Shown: positions 1 through 12,300 of the stretch, in pieces
How positions within the stretch are numbered: position 1 is the stretch's first letter
Layout: each line of letters begins with the position of its first letter
Assembly: GCF_017562075.2 (NCBI RefSeq)
Contig: NC_054082.1
Span: forward strand, 57,348,645-57,412,644
From: Anopheles merus
Taxonomy: Eukaryota; Arthropoda; Insecta; Diptera; Culicidae
Length of the DNA: 64,000 bases
Direction: 5' to 3'
Made by a program: the position numbers and the translations under genes
The notes under the pieces: generated by a model
Seen by the model: the letters and a program-made list of their open reading frames with translations, nothing else
Databases searched by the model: none
Told to the model about the DNA's origin: nothing

Positions 1-1180
<1,180 letters not shown>

Positions 1181-1392
1181 AATACCGAGATTTGGGGTAG
1201 TACCGTGGTACAGTCGTGAACTCGAAGTACTCAATAACATGCCCGTCATGGGTTCAAGCCTAGAATGGACCGTCCCCCCGTAACAAGGATTGACTATCCG
1301 CTGCGTAGTAATCAATAAAGTCTCGAAAGCCTGTATAGGCCGGCATGTCCGCTTAGGACGTTACGCCAAATAGAAGAAGAAATACCGAGATT
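1181..1392 (+). mobile_element. tRNA-derived SINE with 13-bp target duplication
   Basis: The body (about 1193-1380) begins with a tRNA-like head containing matches to the RNA polymerase III A box and B box. It ends in an A/G-rich GAAGAAGAA-type tail. The flanks AAATACCGAGATT are identical on both sides (1180-1192 and 1380-1392, 13 bp with the shared leading A), as expected for target-primed insertion. It is noncoding and would depend on a LINE for mobility. A degenerate relative lies in antisense at about 2262-2391. Confidence 0.85.
1206..1260 (+). promoter_or_regulatory. Internal pol III promoter (A and B boxes) of the SINE
   Basis: TGGTACAGTCG at 1206-1216 fits the A-box consensus TRGYNNANNNG. 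GGTTCAAGCC at 1251-1260 fits the B-box consensus GGTTCRANNCC. The 45-nt offset between them is close to that of a tRNA gene. Confidence 0.8.
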
Positions 1393-2261
1393 ATGTAAAT
1401 ATGCGTATACCAGGTTCCGCTTATCTCTGACACTGCATGTACGCGGAGAGTCTTAAATCTTGTTAGTCTGCACAAGCGCTTCCTAAAGCTATGTGCTATT
1501 TAAAACGATCTTAGCCACACATATTACACTACAAATCGTTTGAACTTGTGATCAGGATAGTCCTTCTGATCTAAAGTCAATTAAATTCATTTTTATTTAT
1601 ATGATTGTTGATTTGTGTGTCTAATATGTGTTAGTCTTGTTGTTATTTTGATAAACAAAATCATAGTTTACATGGCAAATAGAAAAATGGCAATTTTCAA
1701 AACGCTGTTCATGTCATGTGTGACACAGCTTTTGATGCAAACATTTTTTTTATGGATTTGGACTAAAAAGATCTATATAATTGAGGCGCTTTGATATTTT
1801 CAAATTATTATAATGTATTTCAATAGTGAAATTTTCTTGGTATGGATTTCTGCTCATACGCGAGCGATTTCATCAAAAAAAATATCAGGACGACATAATA
1901 ATGCTTAAATAATTCTCATCCTTTATTATGACTTCATATTCAATCCTCAATGGCATATTCCATCTCAAGAACATATCCATCGCAATATGCTGTAATTTTG
2001 ATAGTTTATTTGCGCCTCACATCTCAAAAGTCTAGAAATGGTTTTAACTAGTAGTCTTAACAGAGTTCCAAATAAGCCCTTTCAGTCTAAAGTGAGTTTT
2101 CTTATAGTCTTATTAGAACATACACGACATTCAAATGAAAAAGAAAGACTTAATGTAGCAATAACCGTAGCAACATCGTTGAAACTATAATCCTGTTGTT
2201 CTTTGAATATCTATCAGTTCTTTGTTGTCTATCAGTTGTTGTTGTTGTTCTGTTCTTTGAA
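1393..2261. other. AT-rich noncoding DNA
   Basis: No gene is supported here. A short TTG-rich segment with a repeated phrase (CTATCAGTT, TGTTCTTTGAATATCTATCAGTT) lies around 2190-2275, next to the antisense SINE. Confidence 0.55.
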
Positions 2262-2391
2262 TATCTATCAGTTACTGATTACCCAGCAGGATAGTCAGTT
2301 CTGGGTACGAGAGGCACGATCCATTCGGGGCTTGAAGCTAGGATGAGCAAGCATGTTTGTAAGCCGCACGAGTTGACGGCTACCAGGTCAT
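2262..2391 (-). mobile_element. Degenerate tRNA-derived SINE, antisense
   Basis: Read on the minus strand this segment follows the same order as the SINE at 1193-1380: a TGGTA-like A-box remnant, a CTTCAAGCC B-box remnant, then GAATGGATCGT, and GACTATCCTGCTG where the other copy has GACTATCCGCTG. Many substitutions separate the two copies, so this one is older or from a sister subfamily. I see no clear target duplication. Confidence 0.65.
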
Positions 2392-2534
2392 AAAATTAAT
2401 ACTATTAAAGCTTTAATTTGGACTTTTGATTTTGATTATAAAAGTCAAAGTAATAAACTACATATTTTAACCTTTATCCCATTAAAGTCTATCTCCTTTA
2501 ACCTTTAAAGTCATCACGAGCCGCCTTAAAGATC

Positions 2535-2634
2535 NNNNNNNNNNNNNNNNNNNNNNNNNNNNNNNNNNNNNNNNNNNNNNNNNNNNNNNNNNNNNNNNNN
2601 NNNNNNNNNNNNNNNNNNNNNNNNNNNNNNNNNN
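2535..2634. other. 100-N assembly gap
   Basis: Exactly 100 N characters, the usual placeholder for a scaffold gap of unknown size. Features on the two sides need not be adjacent in the genome. Confidence 0.99.
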
Positions 2635-3461
2635 AGTAAGCGGCTGTCAAAATCATTTTTCGTTCATGATATCATGGTTACCATGACACGACTTTTCAAA
2701 CGCAACAATCATTTGTGCAATAACAATCAATGCTTTTGCGATGACATGATTGCAAAAAGAGTAGAATGAATGTCATTTGACATTTTTTTGCTCGATACAA
2801 ATCGCTGAAATGTGATGTCGGCTGTAGGTGTTCACATAAAATTTTAAAAATTTTATCTTTTAACTTTCCCAGTGTAAGCTTTTAACATAGCATCGATTAC
2901 ATTAATTTTACAGATTGGTACATTTTTCAGGCATTACAAAACAATTTATTGACTGGAATTTAAAGGAACTTGGGTACAGAAATCCACGAAATGTTGCTTA
3001 TAAAACTGCTTGGTAGTTTGTTGGATAACACAAACAGCACCCACTTTCAAGATTCCCTGCCAACATGGCATGGCCCCGTATAAAACAAAGAATACATGGA
3101 AGTTTTTTCAAGGTTTTCAACTTTGAATTTTTCATTCCTTTCTGATTTTTCTTTTTTATCTTTGAAAAGTGGTTTGTTAAAAATATATGTGTGTGTAATT
3201 AAATGTTAGCGTGAGTTTAAGCTTACATTTGCATTTTTTGGACTTGCCGGTTAAAAAAATGTTCTAGGAGGGTTCGTTATATTTTTATTTATGATGCCGA
3301 TATTGAAAAAGATTTCCTACCGAATGAAATTCTTATGTAACAAAGGCCAATTCAATTAAAAAATGTTTTATTTATTTTTTATTGTTATACTTATACTGTT
3401 ATATTTTTTCATTATATTAAGTGTAACAATATTAAACCCCAATTAAACCCCCTTAAAGTAA
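2635..3461. other. AT-rich noncoding DNA, probably 3' region of the hAT element
   Basis: No coding frame is seen. It lies just beyond the C-terminal end of the minus-strand hAT remnant and may hold its 3' untranslated region and terminus. I could not identify a matching terminal inverted repeat. Confidence 0.45.
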
Positions 3462-3844
3462 TTAAATATCTTCCTTATTCCATTCATATAAATCAGGTAG
3501 AATTTTTTCAAGCAAGGGCTGGTTCAGCTTGATCAGTAAAATGTTTTCCAACGTATCATCGTTCATTCTGGTCCGTTTATCAGATAAAACCAAACCAAGT
3601 GCGCTAAAAGCACGCTCCACAGATACCTGGTTTGATGGTACTGACAAAGTAATGTCTCTACTTCATATAGTTCAGGATGAGTGGATTTTTGCATTAACCA
3701 AAAATTCCAAACATCAAAATGCGAGTTTTGATGGGCTTCTGCGTCCAATGATATCAGCTGCCGTAGAATCTTGTTCGCGCTCGTTTGTATTTCTTCAGCA
3801 TTTTGTTCTGGCAATGATCCTCCGTAAAGTTCAGTAAAATACAA
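3462..3844 (-). pseudogene. hAT transposase C-terminal dimerisation region
   Basis: Two overlapping frames cover this part. The last contains VPSNQVSVERAFSALG followed by a run ending in LENILLIKLN. This is the hallmark of the hAT C-terminal dimerisation domain (P-x-S-x-x-x-ER-x-FS). The upstream frame includes an FDVWNFW segment from the preceding helices. A shift between the two frames near 3600 shows the copy is inactive. Confidence 0.75.
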
Positions 3845-4194
3845 ATCAAAATCACTGGAGCTATTTAGTGTCCCATTCGGAGCATTAGATGGTGATGATG
3901 ATGAAGATGGTTGAACCTTAGCTTTGCATAGATGGATGCGTTCCGATGTAGAGATGATGAAGCTCTATAATTATACGTAAATATCATTTTAATATGGAAA
4001 CAAAATTAATTTAAATATTAAGTTATTTGTGGTCATCTTGGATCCTCGACACACGTATCAACTTATTGCCTAACGCATAAGACAACTCGATTTGTACTGC
4101 TTTAATTTGTGTCACAAACATATTTTTAAAGGCTAAGCTGGCAACATTAAGTAATTGTAATTAAAATGTAATGTATTAAAGTGTGTAATTAAAA

Positions 4195-6196
4195 TAATAA
4201 CTGTGCAAGAAATATACTCCCACCACGTCGTGGCAACACCAAATCTGGCTGGTTCGACGATGAATGCAGACAAGTGACCGAACGTAAGAATACTGCATAC
4301 CGAGCAATGCAGCAACGGCATAGAACGCGGGCATGCGCAGAGGAATATTCACGGCTCAGACGCGAAGAGAAAAGAGTTCACCGCTCCAAGAAGCATGCTT
4401 TGGAAGAGCAAAACATGCGGGAACTCGAGCAAACCAGAGAGGCGTACGGACCGACACGAAAGTTTTACCAAGCGATAGCAGGTCACCGAAACAACGTTGT
4501 ACCTAAGGTAACCTGCTGTCGCAACAAGGATGGAGATCTGGTCAGTAACCAGTAGGTGGGCTCAGTACTTTGATGAACTACTCAATGACCAGTTTAGCGA
4601 ACAGCTAGAAGCGCCACTAGCAGATGGTGACATGCTACTGCCACCTAGCATAGAAGAAACACGAAAGGCTATCCGTCGGCTGAAAAATAACAAGGCACCC
4701 GGAACCGACGGAATTGCAGCCGAACTGGTCAAGAATGGAGGTGCACGACTAGAAAACGAGATTCATCAAATTGTTACTGAGGTGTGGGATAGCGATTCGA
4801 TGCCTTGTGATTGGAATCTCGGCATCAACTACCCCTTATACAAGAAGGGAGATAGGTTGGACTGCAACAACTACAGGGTATTACGGTGTTGAATACCGCC
4901 TATAAAATATTCTCCCTGATCCTTCAGGATCGCCTTGTCCCGCACGTCGAAGAGATAGTCGGAAACTATCAAAGAGGATTCCGAAACGGAAAATCAACCA
5001 CTGATCAGATCTTCACCATGCGGCAGATCTTGGAAAAGATGGCTGAATACAGACACGACACATACCATCTCTTCATAGACTTCAAAGCCGCATATGATAG
5101 CATAGCCAGGGTAAAACTGTATGACGCTATGAGCTCTTTTGGAATCCCGGCCAAACTGATAAGGCTAGTTAGAATGACTATGACCAACGTCACATGCCAG
5201 GTGAGGGTGGATGGAAAACTCTCAGGACCTTTTGCTACCACCAAGGGTCTGCGCCAGGGGGACGGGCTTGCTTGTCTCTTATTCAACCTGGCGCTAGAGA
5301 GGGCCATCCGTGACTCGAGGGTGGAGACTACGGGAATCATCTTCTATAAGTCAACCCAGATCCTGGCATACGCTGATGATATAGACATCATTGGTCTGCG
5401 GCTCTCCTATGTAGCAGAAGCCTACCAAGGGATCGAGCAGGCGGCAGAGAGCCTCGGATTGCAGATAAACGAGGCAAAGACCAAACTGATGGTGGCAACA
5501 TCAGCGGGCCTACCAATAAATAATCAGAATCTACGTAGGCGTGACGTGCAGATAGGTGAACGCACTTTTGAAGTCGTTCCACAATTCACCTATCTTGGGT
5601 CAAAGGTCAGCAACGACAACAGCATGGAAGCTGAGTTGCGCGCAAGGATGCTGGCTGCCAACCGGTCATTCTACAGCCTGAAAAATCAGTTCACCTCAAA
5701 GAACCTGTCGCGACGGACGAAGCTGGGACTATATAGTACCTATATAGTACCAGTACTCACATACGCCTCTGAGACATGGACACTGTCCAAATCTGACGAA
5801 ACCCTCTTAGCCGCGTTCGAGAGGAAGATGCTCAGAAGGATACTTGGCCCCGTATGTGTGGAAGGACAATGGAGGAGCCGCTATAATGACGAGCTATACG
5901 AGATGTACGGCGACCTCACTGTCGTACAGCGTATAAAGCTCGCCAGGCTCCGGTGGGCTGGCCATGTTATACGCATGGAAACGGACGACCCAGCCCGTAA
6001 AGTCTTTTTAGGCCGTCCACAAGGACAGAGGCCCAAATTGAGGTGGCAAGATGGCGTGGAGGCGTCCGCCATTAAGGCCGGGATAACGGACTGGCAGACG
6101 AAGGCGCGAGACCGTGAGCGGTTTCGGACACTCCTGAGGCAGGCCAAGACCGCAAAGCGGTTGTAGTGCCGGATAAGTAAGTAAGTAAGTAAGTAA
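4195..6196 (+). mobile_element. RTE-type non-LTR retrotransposon, 5'-truncated copy
   Basis: The element starts within the linker between endonuclease and reverse transcriptase (first recognisable codons about 4217). It runs through the RT and the RTE-type C-terminal domain and ends in a TAAG tandem tail at about 6173-6194. 5' truncation and a short tandem-repeat tail are what RTE-clade elements leave. It sits inside the hAT remnant. A second near-identical copy, on the other strand and missing its 3' end, lies at 17947-19078. Confidence 0.85.
4217..6166 (+). pseudogene. RTE-type reverse transcriptase (two frameshifts)
   Basis: Three consecutive frames together read as one protein: a WFDDEC segment in the pre-RT linker, KAPGTDGI (RT motif), LFIDFKAAYDS (catalytic Asp of motif A), GLRQGDGLACLLF (motif B), LAYADDIDIIG (catalytic YADD), and the long C-terminal region with YLGSKVS, SETWTLSK and RWAGHVIRM typical of RTE relatives. 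The frame changes near 4545 and again near 4877, where a run of G is one base short compared with the continuous reading. The final 426-residue frame (4886-6166) is intact and holds all catalytic motifs. No endonuclease is present. Confidence 0.8.
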
Positions 6197-6232
6197 TTAA
6201 AATGTTGTTTTATGTAATGTAGAATGTAGAAA

Positions 6233-6496
6233 TTAGAATGAAGTCTGAAATATGTTACGCACGCGAATTTCTTCTTTTTCTTCTTGATTAAAAAATTTAG
6301 AGTTCAAATAATTGAATCTTGGGTCAAGTAGAAGCGCGGCCTTAAAAACAATACTTTCTTTAAGATTTTTTAACCGATTTTTAAGGGCTTTTGTAAGCGG
6401 TTCAACGAAACGATTTCCTGGAATTGAACCGACTTTCAAAATGGTCTTCATCCAGGATAGATAAAAATCGTTCAGTGATGTATGTTTGACTTGCAT
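6233..6496 (-). pseudogene. hAT transposase, region before the dimerisation domain
   Basis: A short frame with AALLLDPRFNYLN, matching the hAT phrase in which A-x-x-LDPR-F precedes the C-terminal region. It ends where the inserted LINE begins (about 6196). The rest of the transposase resumes beyond the LINE at 3844. This placement is the main evidence that the LINE inserted into a pre-existing hAT copy. Confidence 0.6.
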
Positions 6497-6636
6497 GGCT
6501 TTTGTTGAAATATAGACAGGCTCAAACGCCGCTTCATATTCTTTTATAAAATCTCATTGTTCTGTTAAATCTGAAAAAAAAATGAAATGTTGAGGTATTG
6601 AAAAACTTTTTCGTTTATATAATAAATCTCACCTAA

Positions 6637-7026
6637 TTACGAATGCTGCTGACCCAGTTCGTTGAAGAAATCCTCCTGTTTAAAAAAATGGTTCAACATT
6701 TCGAAAATTCCTCCCCACCTGGTTTTTGAGTAGAGCGGTGGGAGAGATTCATTGTTAAAAACAGTCTTGTACATAATTTTCCGGCAGTTATTTGATACTG
6801 CAGTACATTTACGAATCTCTCCATCGAATGTCTTGACCACATCTACTACCGAAAGCTGCATGGTATGAACGGCACATCTCACAAGAGTGATATATTGGTA
6901 AAATTCTTTTTCAATGGCTTCTGTCAAATCTAAATAATGTTTCGGAACTGAACAGTTTTCTTCGTCCTCAAGTGGGTTGAACATGACCTGGTCATCTGAT
7001 TGAAGATGCTTAACGGCAGCGATCAT
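6637..7026 (-). pseudogene. hAT transposase, middle region
   Basis: A 129-residue open stretch containing RCAVHTMQLSVVDVVK, a good match to the conserved hAT segment in which a CxxHxxQL-type motif precedes the insertion domain (CaaHtLqL). It also contains a later TRWGGIFEML segment, matching the TRWnS motif of the family. These two motifs fix family and order. The reading frame is isolated from its neighbours, consistent with decay. Confidence 0.65.
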
Positions 7027-7207
7027 GTTCGCACCATTATCACAGGTGACCGTGAAAATTTGTTCTAATAAAATTTCGTATTCAGATCGTATCGTTTCGT
7101 ATGTCGATCTTTGTTTTCAAAAATTTTCCGGTGTGTCTATTATTCAGCTCAACCATTCCCATTGAATTTAGTTTAAACAAAGAGTTATTCATACTTCATC
7201 AAAACTT

Positions 7208-7582
7208 TCACGATAGGTAAACATGAAATTCGCTGCAAATCGCATGCGTGTTTTTAAAAAGATTAACTTGAGAATGAGGATTATTACCAATTGTATAAAT
7301 GACGACATCCTTTTGTAGTTCACAATAATATTGGATGTTGATCCCCAATATGTGGCGTCCAAGACGAGTTGCGCAGTCAATTTTCAAGCATAAGAGTTTT
7401 CCTTTCAAAATTGTGGTAAGTTCCTGGCGAATTTTTCGAGCAGCAGCTCCAAGATGACAAACAATATTAGATCGGTTGAGGTTCATCTTCAACGCATCAC
7501 AAATAGGTTTCAGGATCAACCCTAAGCCGTCCCATTCGACGCACATCATAGGTACGTTATGGCAACATATTAGCTTCATCAT
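7208..7582 (-). pseudogene. hAT transposase, N-proximal catalytic region
   Basis: The translation contains the run ALKMNLNRSNI followed by the phrase LLCLKIDCATRLGRHILGIN. This resembles the hAT catalytic-core stretch in which a conserved Asp precedes ATR and a GxN motif (LxxDxATR...LGxN). It therefore belongs after the BED segment and before 6637-7026. The frame is closed at both ends, so it is either an exon with lost boundaries or a broken piece. Confidence 0.6.
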
Positions 7583-7707
7583 ACCTTTAGAAACGACAAT
7601 TTAGAGAGCGTTTAATATTTAAATAACATTTAGTTAATACTTATTGTTATTAATAAAGCTTGAGTAAATATTATTTGACGTAATCGCCACAAAAAAAATT
7701 AAATATA

Positions 7708-8004
7708 TTAAATACCTTCCAGGAGCTTTTGCCGGTCAATGGCTACCGAAACTTTGGAATCTTTCCTCTTCTTTATGGGGACTTCACCGTCCTCTTGCAG
7801 CAATCCTCGGGATTTTGCCAAATCTGGGTGCACCGATCGTATATGGCGTATAAAATTACCCGGCTCATATTTTTCATTCTTTTGCCTATATTTACAACCA
7901 TTTACTTCGTCGATAGTACAAACGAAGTGTCCATTTTCGAAACCCACACAACCTTCTGCTATAATTTCACGGAGTTTCCGCTTTTCTCCTGATGTTTTTG
8001 ACAT
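7708..8004 (-). pseudogene. hAT transposase, BED zinc-finger segment
   Basis: A 98-residue segment opening with MSKTSGEKRK. It carries a C-x(n)-C pair (CTIDEVNGC), the phrase GNFIRHIRSVHP that supplies the histidines of a BED-type DNA-binding finger, and a basic tail (IKKRKDSK). BED fingers sit at the N-terminus of hAT transposases and of many proteins domesticated from them. The ATG at 8004 is the natural start. A splice-donor-like GTATTT follows at its end, so this could be exon 1. Downstream parts are in other frames and the whole is probably dead. Confidence 0.65.
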
Positions 8005-8764
8005 TTTTATTTAAGAATATTAGAATTGGAATGTGTTTCTTTACTACCTTGTTTCACTCAGAATAAGCTTGTTCTGTTCACTAACGCCACTGATTTTAGG
8101 ACGACAAACGCAAAGCCAACTGCGTTCAACATGACCTAAGTTGCTTGTATCCCGGGAAAATCACAATCAAATGAATACTCAAAAAAATATATCATCGTGT
8201 CAAATGATATTTTTTTCTATGATTGTCGAACGAAAGCGTGTATCTAAAATGCGTATCATTTTGTAAAATTTTGTGTCGACGACTATCACCGTTCGCAACA
8301 CTGCTCGAGAGAATCACTGAGCGTCAGATGCAAAGCTGAACGGTGAGCAAAACCGTCATGCGAATTTACATGACACGGCACTTAAAGTGTTAAATGGCAC
8401 CCGTTTAGACGATCCGATACCCAACCGACATTGTCACGTTGCAACTGGTTTTTTTGTATTGAAAAAGTGTTCTCAACCCAACCGGCTTTATCGCGCGATT
8501 TTTATGTGTATCTATCATTTTTCTCATTCTAACATTCACAAAACGTTTCATTCTGCCTCGCTCTTCTGGGTGTTGGCCTGTATTTGCTTGCGACTTGGCT
8601 GTGTCGCATCAACGATTCCCATGTTTCATTTAGCTTATCCCTTTCCATCGTTTGAGAGAAACTCTTGCGTCTCGTTTTTCTGGGACTTGTCCAATTTCGC
8701 TTGCTACACCAATCGTTCACGCAAGCGTTCTCCTCTCGTCCGCTCTTTGTATCATTGTACAGGT
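8005..8764. other. Noncoding DNA between hAT remnant and copia LTR
   Basis: This should hold the 5' end of the minus-strand hAT element and the original insertion site of copia. Long open frames here have no recognisable domain. A weak inverted match (TCATTTGACA-like around 2770 and 8200) may be a hAT subterminal repeat, but it is too short to rely on. Confidence 0.4.
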
Positions 8765-8917
8765 TGTTGAGCAGAGTTATAACACAGTGGAATAAAGGAG
8801 GAGCAGAAACTAAACAATGAACTTGTATGTAATGTATTTCAAACTAGACTGATCATATTAAACATTTTCTACAGACTACTATGATGTGTTCATTGCACAC
8901 ATGTTGCTTTCTCAACA
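8765..8917 (-). repeat. copia 3' LTR (153 bp)
   Basis: On the minus strand it begins TGTTGAG and ends CTCAACA, the 5'-TG...CA-3' inverted ends of copia LTRs. It is preceded by a purine-rich tract (GAGGAGGAG) just upstream in element orientation. No second LTR is visible in the window. Confidence 0.75.
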
Positions 8918-8924
8918 CTCCTCC

Positions 8925-9307
8925 TCAACGTGTGCCATGAAGCCCTAACATCTCCGTAAATTTTCTTTGTTTCGTTGCTCCTAGTGGTTTCGTTAGAATG
9001 TCCGCAACCATCTCTTCCGTGGGACAATATTCAAGCATCATTTTTCTAGATTCACACTGTTGTTTGACAAAGTGTTCTTTTGTTTCAATGTGTTTCTATC
9101 GACGATTGGTTCTATCAGAGTTGACGAAACAAAAGCAACTCTGGTTATACTCAAAGATTTTAACGGCTGTTTCAATATGTTCTCCTAAGTCTTTCATCAA
9201 TCGAGTTAGCCACATTTGTTCATTAGTAGCTTCACTTAAGGAAATATATTCTGATTCCATCGACGATAATGCAATGCTGGTTTGTTTGCGACTGGCCCAT
9301 GACACAA
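8925..9307 (-). pseudogene. copia RNase H, C-terminal part
   Basis: The translation opens with SWASRKQTSIALSSMESEYI, the conserved copia RNase H segment carrying the Ser-x-x-Glu-Ser-Glu-Tyr motif. It continues, with a frame disturbance, to the usual copia C-terminus with the phrase DILTKPL a few codons before the stop near 8925. Its N-terminal half (SDADWAGD) lies at 9913 and beyond, separated by the MITE. Confidence 0.75.
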
Positions 9308-9912
9308 GTGTCGATTATCTGATTCAAACGGAAATGTGTCAAACAAAATCGCGCTACACGAACTGAAACGAAATCGGCATTATACAAGCTTGTTAGAGAC
9401 TTCTTTCGTTGACTCGAGACATTGCTATCAAATTGATCTGAAATTGATTTGTTTGTCAAAACAAACTGCAACGCGTAACGCAGGAAGTATCGTACCAATT
9501 TAAAATTATTTCTACTGGTGGCATATTATCGTTCTTTAAATCTGTTTGGCAATGTCATAAAAAGTAGCGCTTGTGGTATGATTTTCTTATTTCTGTGTAT
9601 TTTGTTATTCCTACCCTTTTTCCAGTGAATAATTACATAAAATTACTTTTGAATGTAATTACATGCAATTCGTGTAGTTTAAATATATGTATTTAGTAGT
9701 TAAACCGTAAAACAAAACGCTTTCCGTAGCTTTAACCTGACGGAAAGCTGTTGGACAAAAAACGGCCTCCGTTTGAGCCAGGTAATGCAAATGACCTTCG
9801 TTCAGTTCGATGTATCAAACCAGAGACAAATCGAGTGCTCTAACCCGAATCATAATAGAAAATGAGCATTTTTGATACTTTTTCTCAAGCAGTTGAGTCA
9901 CATCATCGGCAC
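9308..9912. mobile_element. MITE (605 bp) with TA target site, inside copia
   Basis: It separates two halves of copia RNase H that otherwise join in frame. The ends are imperfect inverted repeats: GTGTCGATTATCTGATTCAA at the left against GTGCCGATGATGTGACTCAA read inward from the right (about 17 of 21 positions alike). The right flank starts with TA and the left flank ends with AA, consistent with a TA target duplication in which one base has mutated. Tc1/mariner-type elements duplicate TA. No coding capacity is visible. Confidence 0.65.
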
Positions 9913-10966
9913 TACAGCTCCACTAGCATAGAAAAACATATATCCGGTAGTCGATTTTCTTGTTATAGTATCACCTGCCCAGTCAGCATCAGAATAACCA
10001 ATCAAATGGCTACCAGCTTTGTTGAAAGTGAGCTTAAAATGTTTAGTTGCTTTTAAATATCTTACAACACGCTTAGCCGCAACCCAGCATGATTCAGTAG
10101 GATTACTAACATTACTACCAAGTATTCCCGTACTTACAGCAATATCTGGTCGCGTACACACCGATATGTATAGAAGAGCACCAACTAGACTTCTATATTG
10201 AGTAGTGTCTTTCAAAATAGAGCTTGAGTCTTGCTCCTTCAAAAATCCTTCATCCATCGGTGTTTTCGCAGTTTTTGCTTCGCTCAATCCGAACTTACGA
10301 ATCAATTTTTCAATGTAACCTTCGAGGCTAACGCTGTAGTTACCTTTTTCACATTTAACCTCCATTCCCAGAAAGTAACTAACTGGTCCTAGGTCCGTCA
10401 TTTCGAAATGTTCGGTTAAAGCGTGATACACAGAATCAATGAGAGTCTCGTCCACAACCGACTATCATATCATCCACGCACACTAAAATGTAGACTCTTT
10501 TTTCATCTTCAGTTTTATTGTATAAACACTGATCAGCAGCACTTTGTTGGAAGCCAATCTCTAGCAGAACACCGTGCAGTTTCTGGTTCCAACATCGAGC
10601 TGATTGTTTCAGACCATAAATACTCTTTTTCAATCGACAAACCAAATGCTCTTTGTCTTTTATCTCATATCCAGGTGGTTGTCGCATAAAAAGCTCCTGA
10701 TCTAGATTACCATATAAATAGGCCGTTTTAATATCTAAATGCCGTAATTTCATCTGTGTTTTAGAAGCTATAGCGAGCATCATACGAAATGTTGTATGGC
10801 TTGTGACCGGAGCAAATACTTGATCATAGTCTTCTCCAAATTGCTGGGAATAGCCTTGCGCCACTAGACGAGCTTTGTGTTTGATTACTTGTCCAGCTGC
10901 ATTTCTCTTCCACTTAAAAATCCAGCTGCAACCAACAACCTTTCTGCCAGCAGGTAGCTCTACCAA
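9913..10966 (-). pseudogene. copia reverse transcriptase and start of RNase H
   Basis: Two frames overlap near 10445 and together cover the copia RT. The first has SWIFKWKRN, KARLVAQGYSQ, LDIKTAYLYG (catalytic Asp) and ILVCVDDMIVG (catalytic VDD). The second has LGPVSYFLGMEV, PDIAVSTG and IGYSDADWAGD (first RNase H Asp), ending at SGAVV next to the MITE. A single-base frameshift just after the VDD motif separates them. Confidence 0.8.
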
Positions 10967-11003
10967 TGCATCCCATGTTCCGTTTTCTTCGTGTGATTTC
11001 AGT

Positions 11004-11306
11004 TCATTTATCCATTATCCATATCCATTTTTCGCGCGCTTCACAGACGAAAACTTCTTTAAAATTTCTGGGTTCTTCGTTTTGTTCAGAAGATCCCGCC
11101 ATATAACTTTCCTCCCTGAATCGAACAGGTGCGATGCCTTTTGTTGTTCGCATGGACCTACGTACACTTTGATGCATTTCAATAGCCCCTGTTTCATCTG
11201 ATAGTTCGCCATCAGATGCACTGTTATATGGTGTAACATCAAGATCATCTACGGTATCGTTCATGTTCGATTCCCTAATGCTGGAGGATTCAGCAGAAGC
11301 CTCCAT
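11004..11306 (-). pseudogene. copia integrase-RT linker
   Basis: A 100-residue acidic, Ser/Glu-rich frame with VRRSMRTTKGIAPVRF, matching the variable copia linker in which an R-x-S-x-R-x-x-K-G-x-x-P-x-R phrase precedes the RT. It lies between the integrase frame and the RT frame and is out of frame with both. Confidence 0.6.
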
Positions 11307-11460
11307 TTGAACGATGTTTTCTCTCGTGGTAGTTTATTCTGCGCGACATAATGAAGGAGTTGATCCAAGTGGCAGTACCACTACTCATCCTGATGTCGTT
11401 GGTTTCGGTTTTGTTCCAATTTTCTCAACCTCGCATTGTTCTAAAAAATTTGCGTCACGA

Positions 11461-12264
11461 CTAATTGTTTGTAATTGTAATTGTTTTCGTCTCCAGGTTT
11501 ACGAATCGATAGGCCTTCTGATTGTCCGCGTATCCGACGAACACCAACTTTTCAGCCTTTTTATCCAACTTACGCCGTTTTTCTTTAGGAATGTGTATAA
11601 AAGCTTCTGAACCAAATACTCGAAGATGTTCATACGAAGGATTCTTTCCGTGCCACATTTCGTAAGGTGTCGATTCCAGTAAGGAGGATGGCAAGCGATT
11701 TTGTAAATAATTGGCAGTAGTGATCGCTTCACCCCAGAACACCTTGTCCATGTTCGATTCTGCCAACATGCATCTCATCATTTCAACGAGGTACCGGTTC
11801 TTACGTTCAGCCACGCCGTTTTGTTGTGGAGAATATGGGGCAGTTTGTTGATGCACGATGCCGTGATCTACAAAAAATTCCTTTAAAGAATTGCTCCTGT
11901 ACTCACCACCACCATCCGATCTGATGACTTTCGGATAGTATCCAAACTGTGTTTTCATCATGGCGCAATATTCTCTGATCCGGTTTTCTGTCTCACACTT
12001 GTTTTGCAACAGGTAGATAATTGTATACCGACTAAAATCATCAACCATAGTCATACAATATCGGCTTCCTCGGGCTGTTGATACTTCAAACGGTCCTCCC
12101 AAGTCCGTATGTATCAGTTCGCCAACACCAGATGTCCTTGAAGATGAAGAACTTGGGAAAGGATCACGGCTCATCTTCCCTTCACAGCATGATCCACAAA
12201 TGGATTTAATATGACATCGGTTGATGTTCAAGCCGCTTCCCAAATTGTTCCGCGCAATCTTCAT
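11461..12264 (-). pseudogene. copia integrase core
   Basis: A 267-residue open frame with the full DDE triad in context: ELIHTDLGGPFE (first Asp), IRSDGGGEYRS (second Asp) and QNGVAERKNR (Glu). It also has the C-terminal phrase YEMWHGKNPSYEHLRVFGS typical of the copia lineage. A zinc-binding remnant (CHIKSICGSC) stands at the N-terminus. The frame is intact, but both neighbouring parts of pol are in other frames. Confidence 0.85.
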
Positions 12265-12300
12265 TATGGCTTCTATGTCACGATGGCCAAATCGACGATG

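Larger units (their letters stand above)
3462..8004 (-). mobile_element. hAT-family DNA transposon remnant
   Basis: Minus-strand fragments appear in the order expected for a hAT transposase: BED-type zinc finger (7708-8004), central catalytic-region fragments (7208-7582, 6637-7026, 6233-6496), and the C-terminal hAT dimerisation region (3462-3844). Some joins could be introns (a GTATTT donor-like site follows the BED segment), but no single open frame remains. An RTE-type LINE inserted at about 4195-6196 splits the C-terminal third. The terminal inverted repeats and 8-bp target duplication typical of hAT were not located with certainty. Confidence 0.7.

Noticed and set aside
2635..8230. Inverted TCATTTGACA motifs as hAT terminal repeats
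   Set aside because: The match is about 10 bp in AT-rich DNA, without a matching 8-bp target duplication.
8387..8770. Plus-strand ORF of 127 codons
   Set aside because: Cys/Phe-rich translation with no domain, overlapping the copia LTR edge; likely chance.
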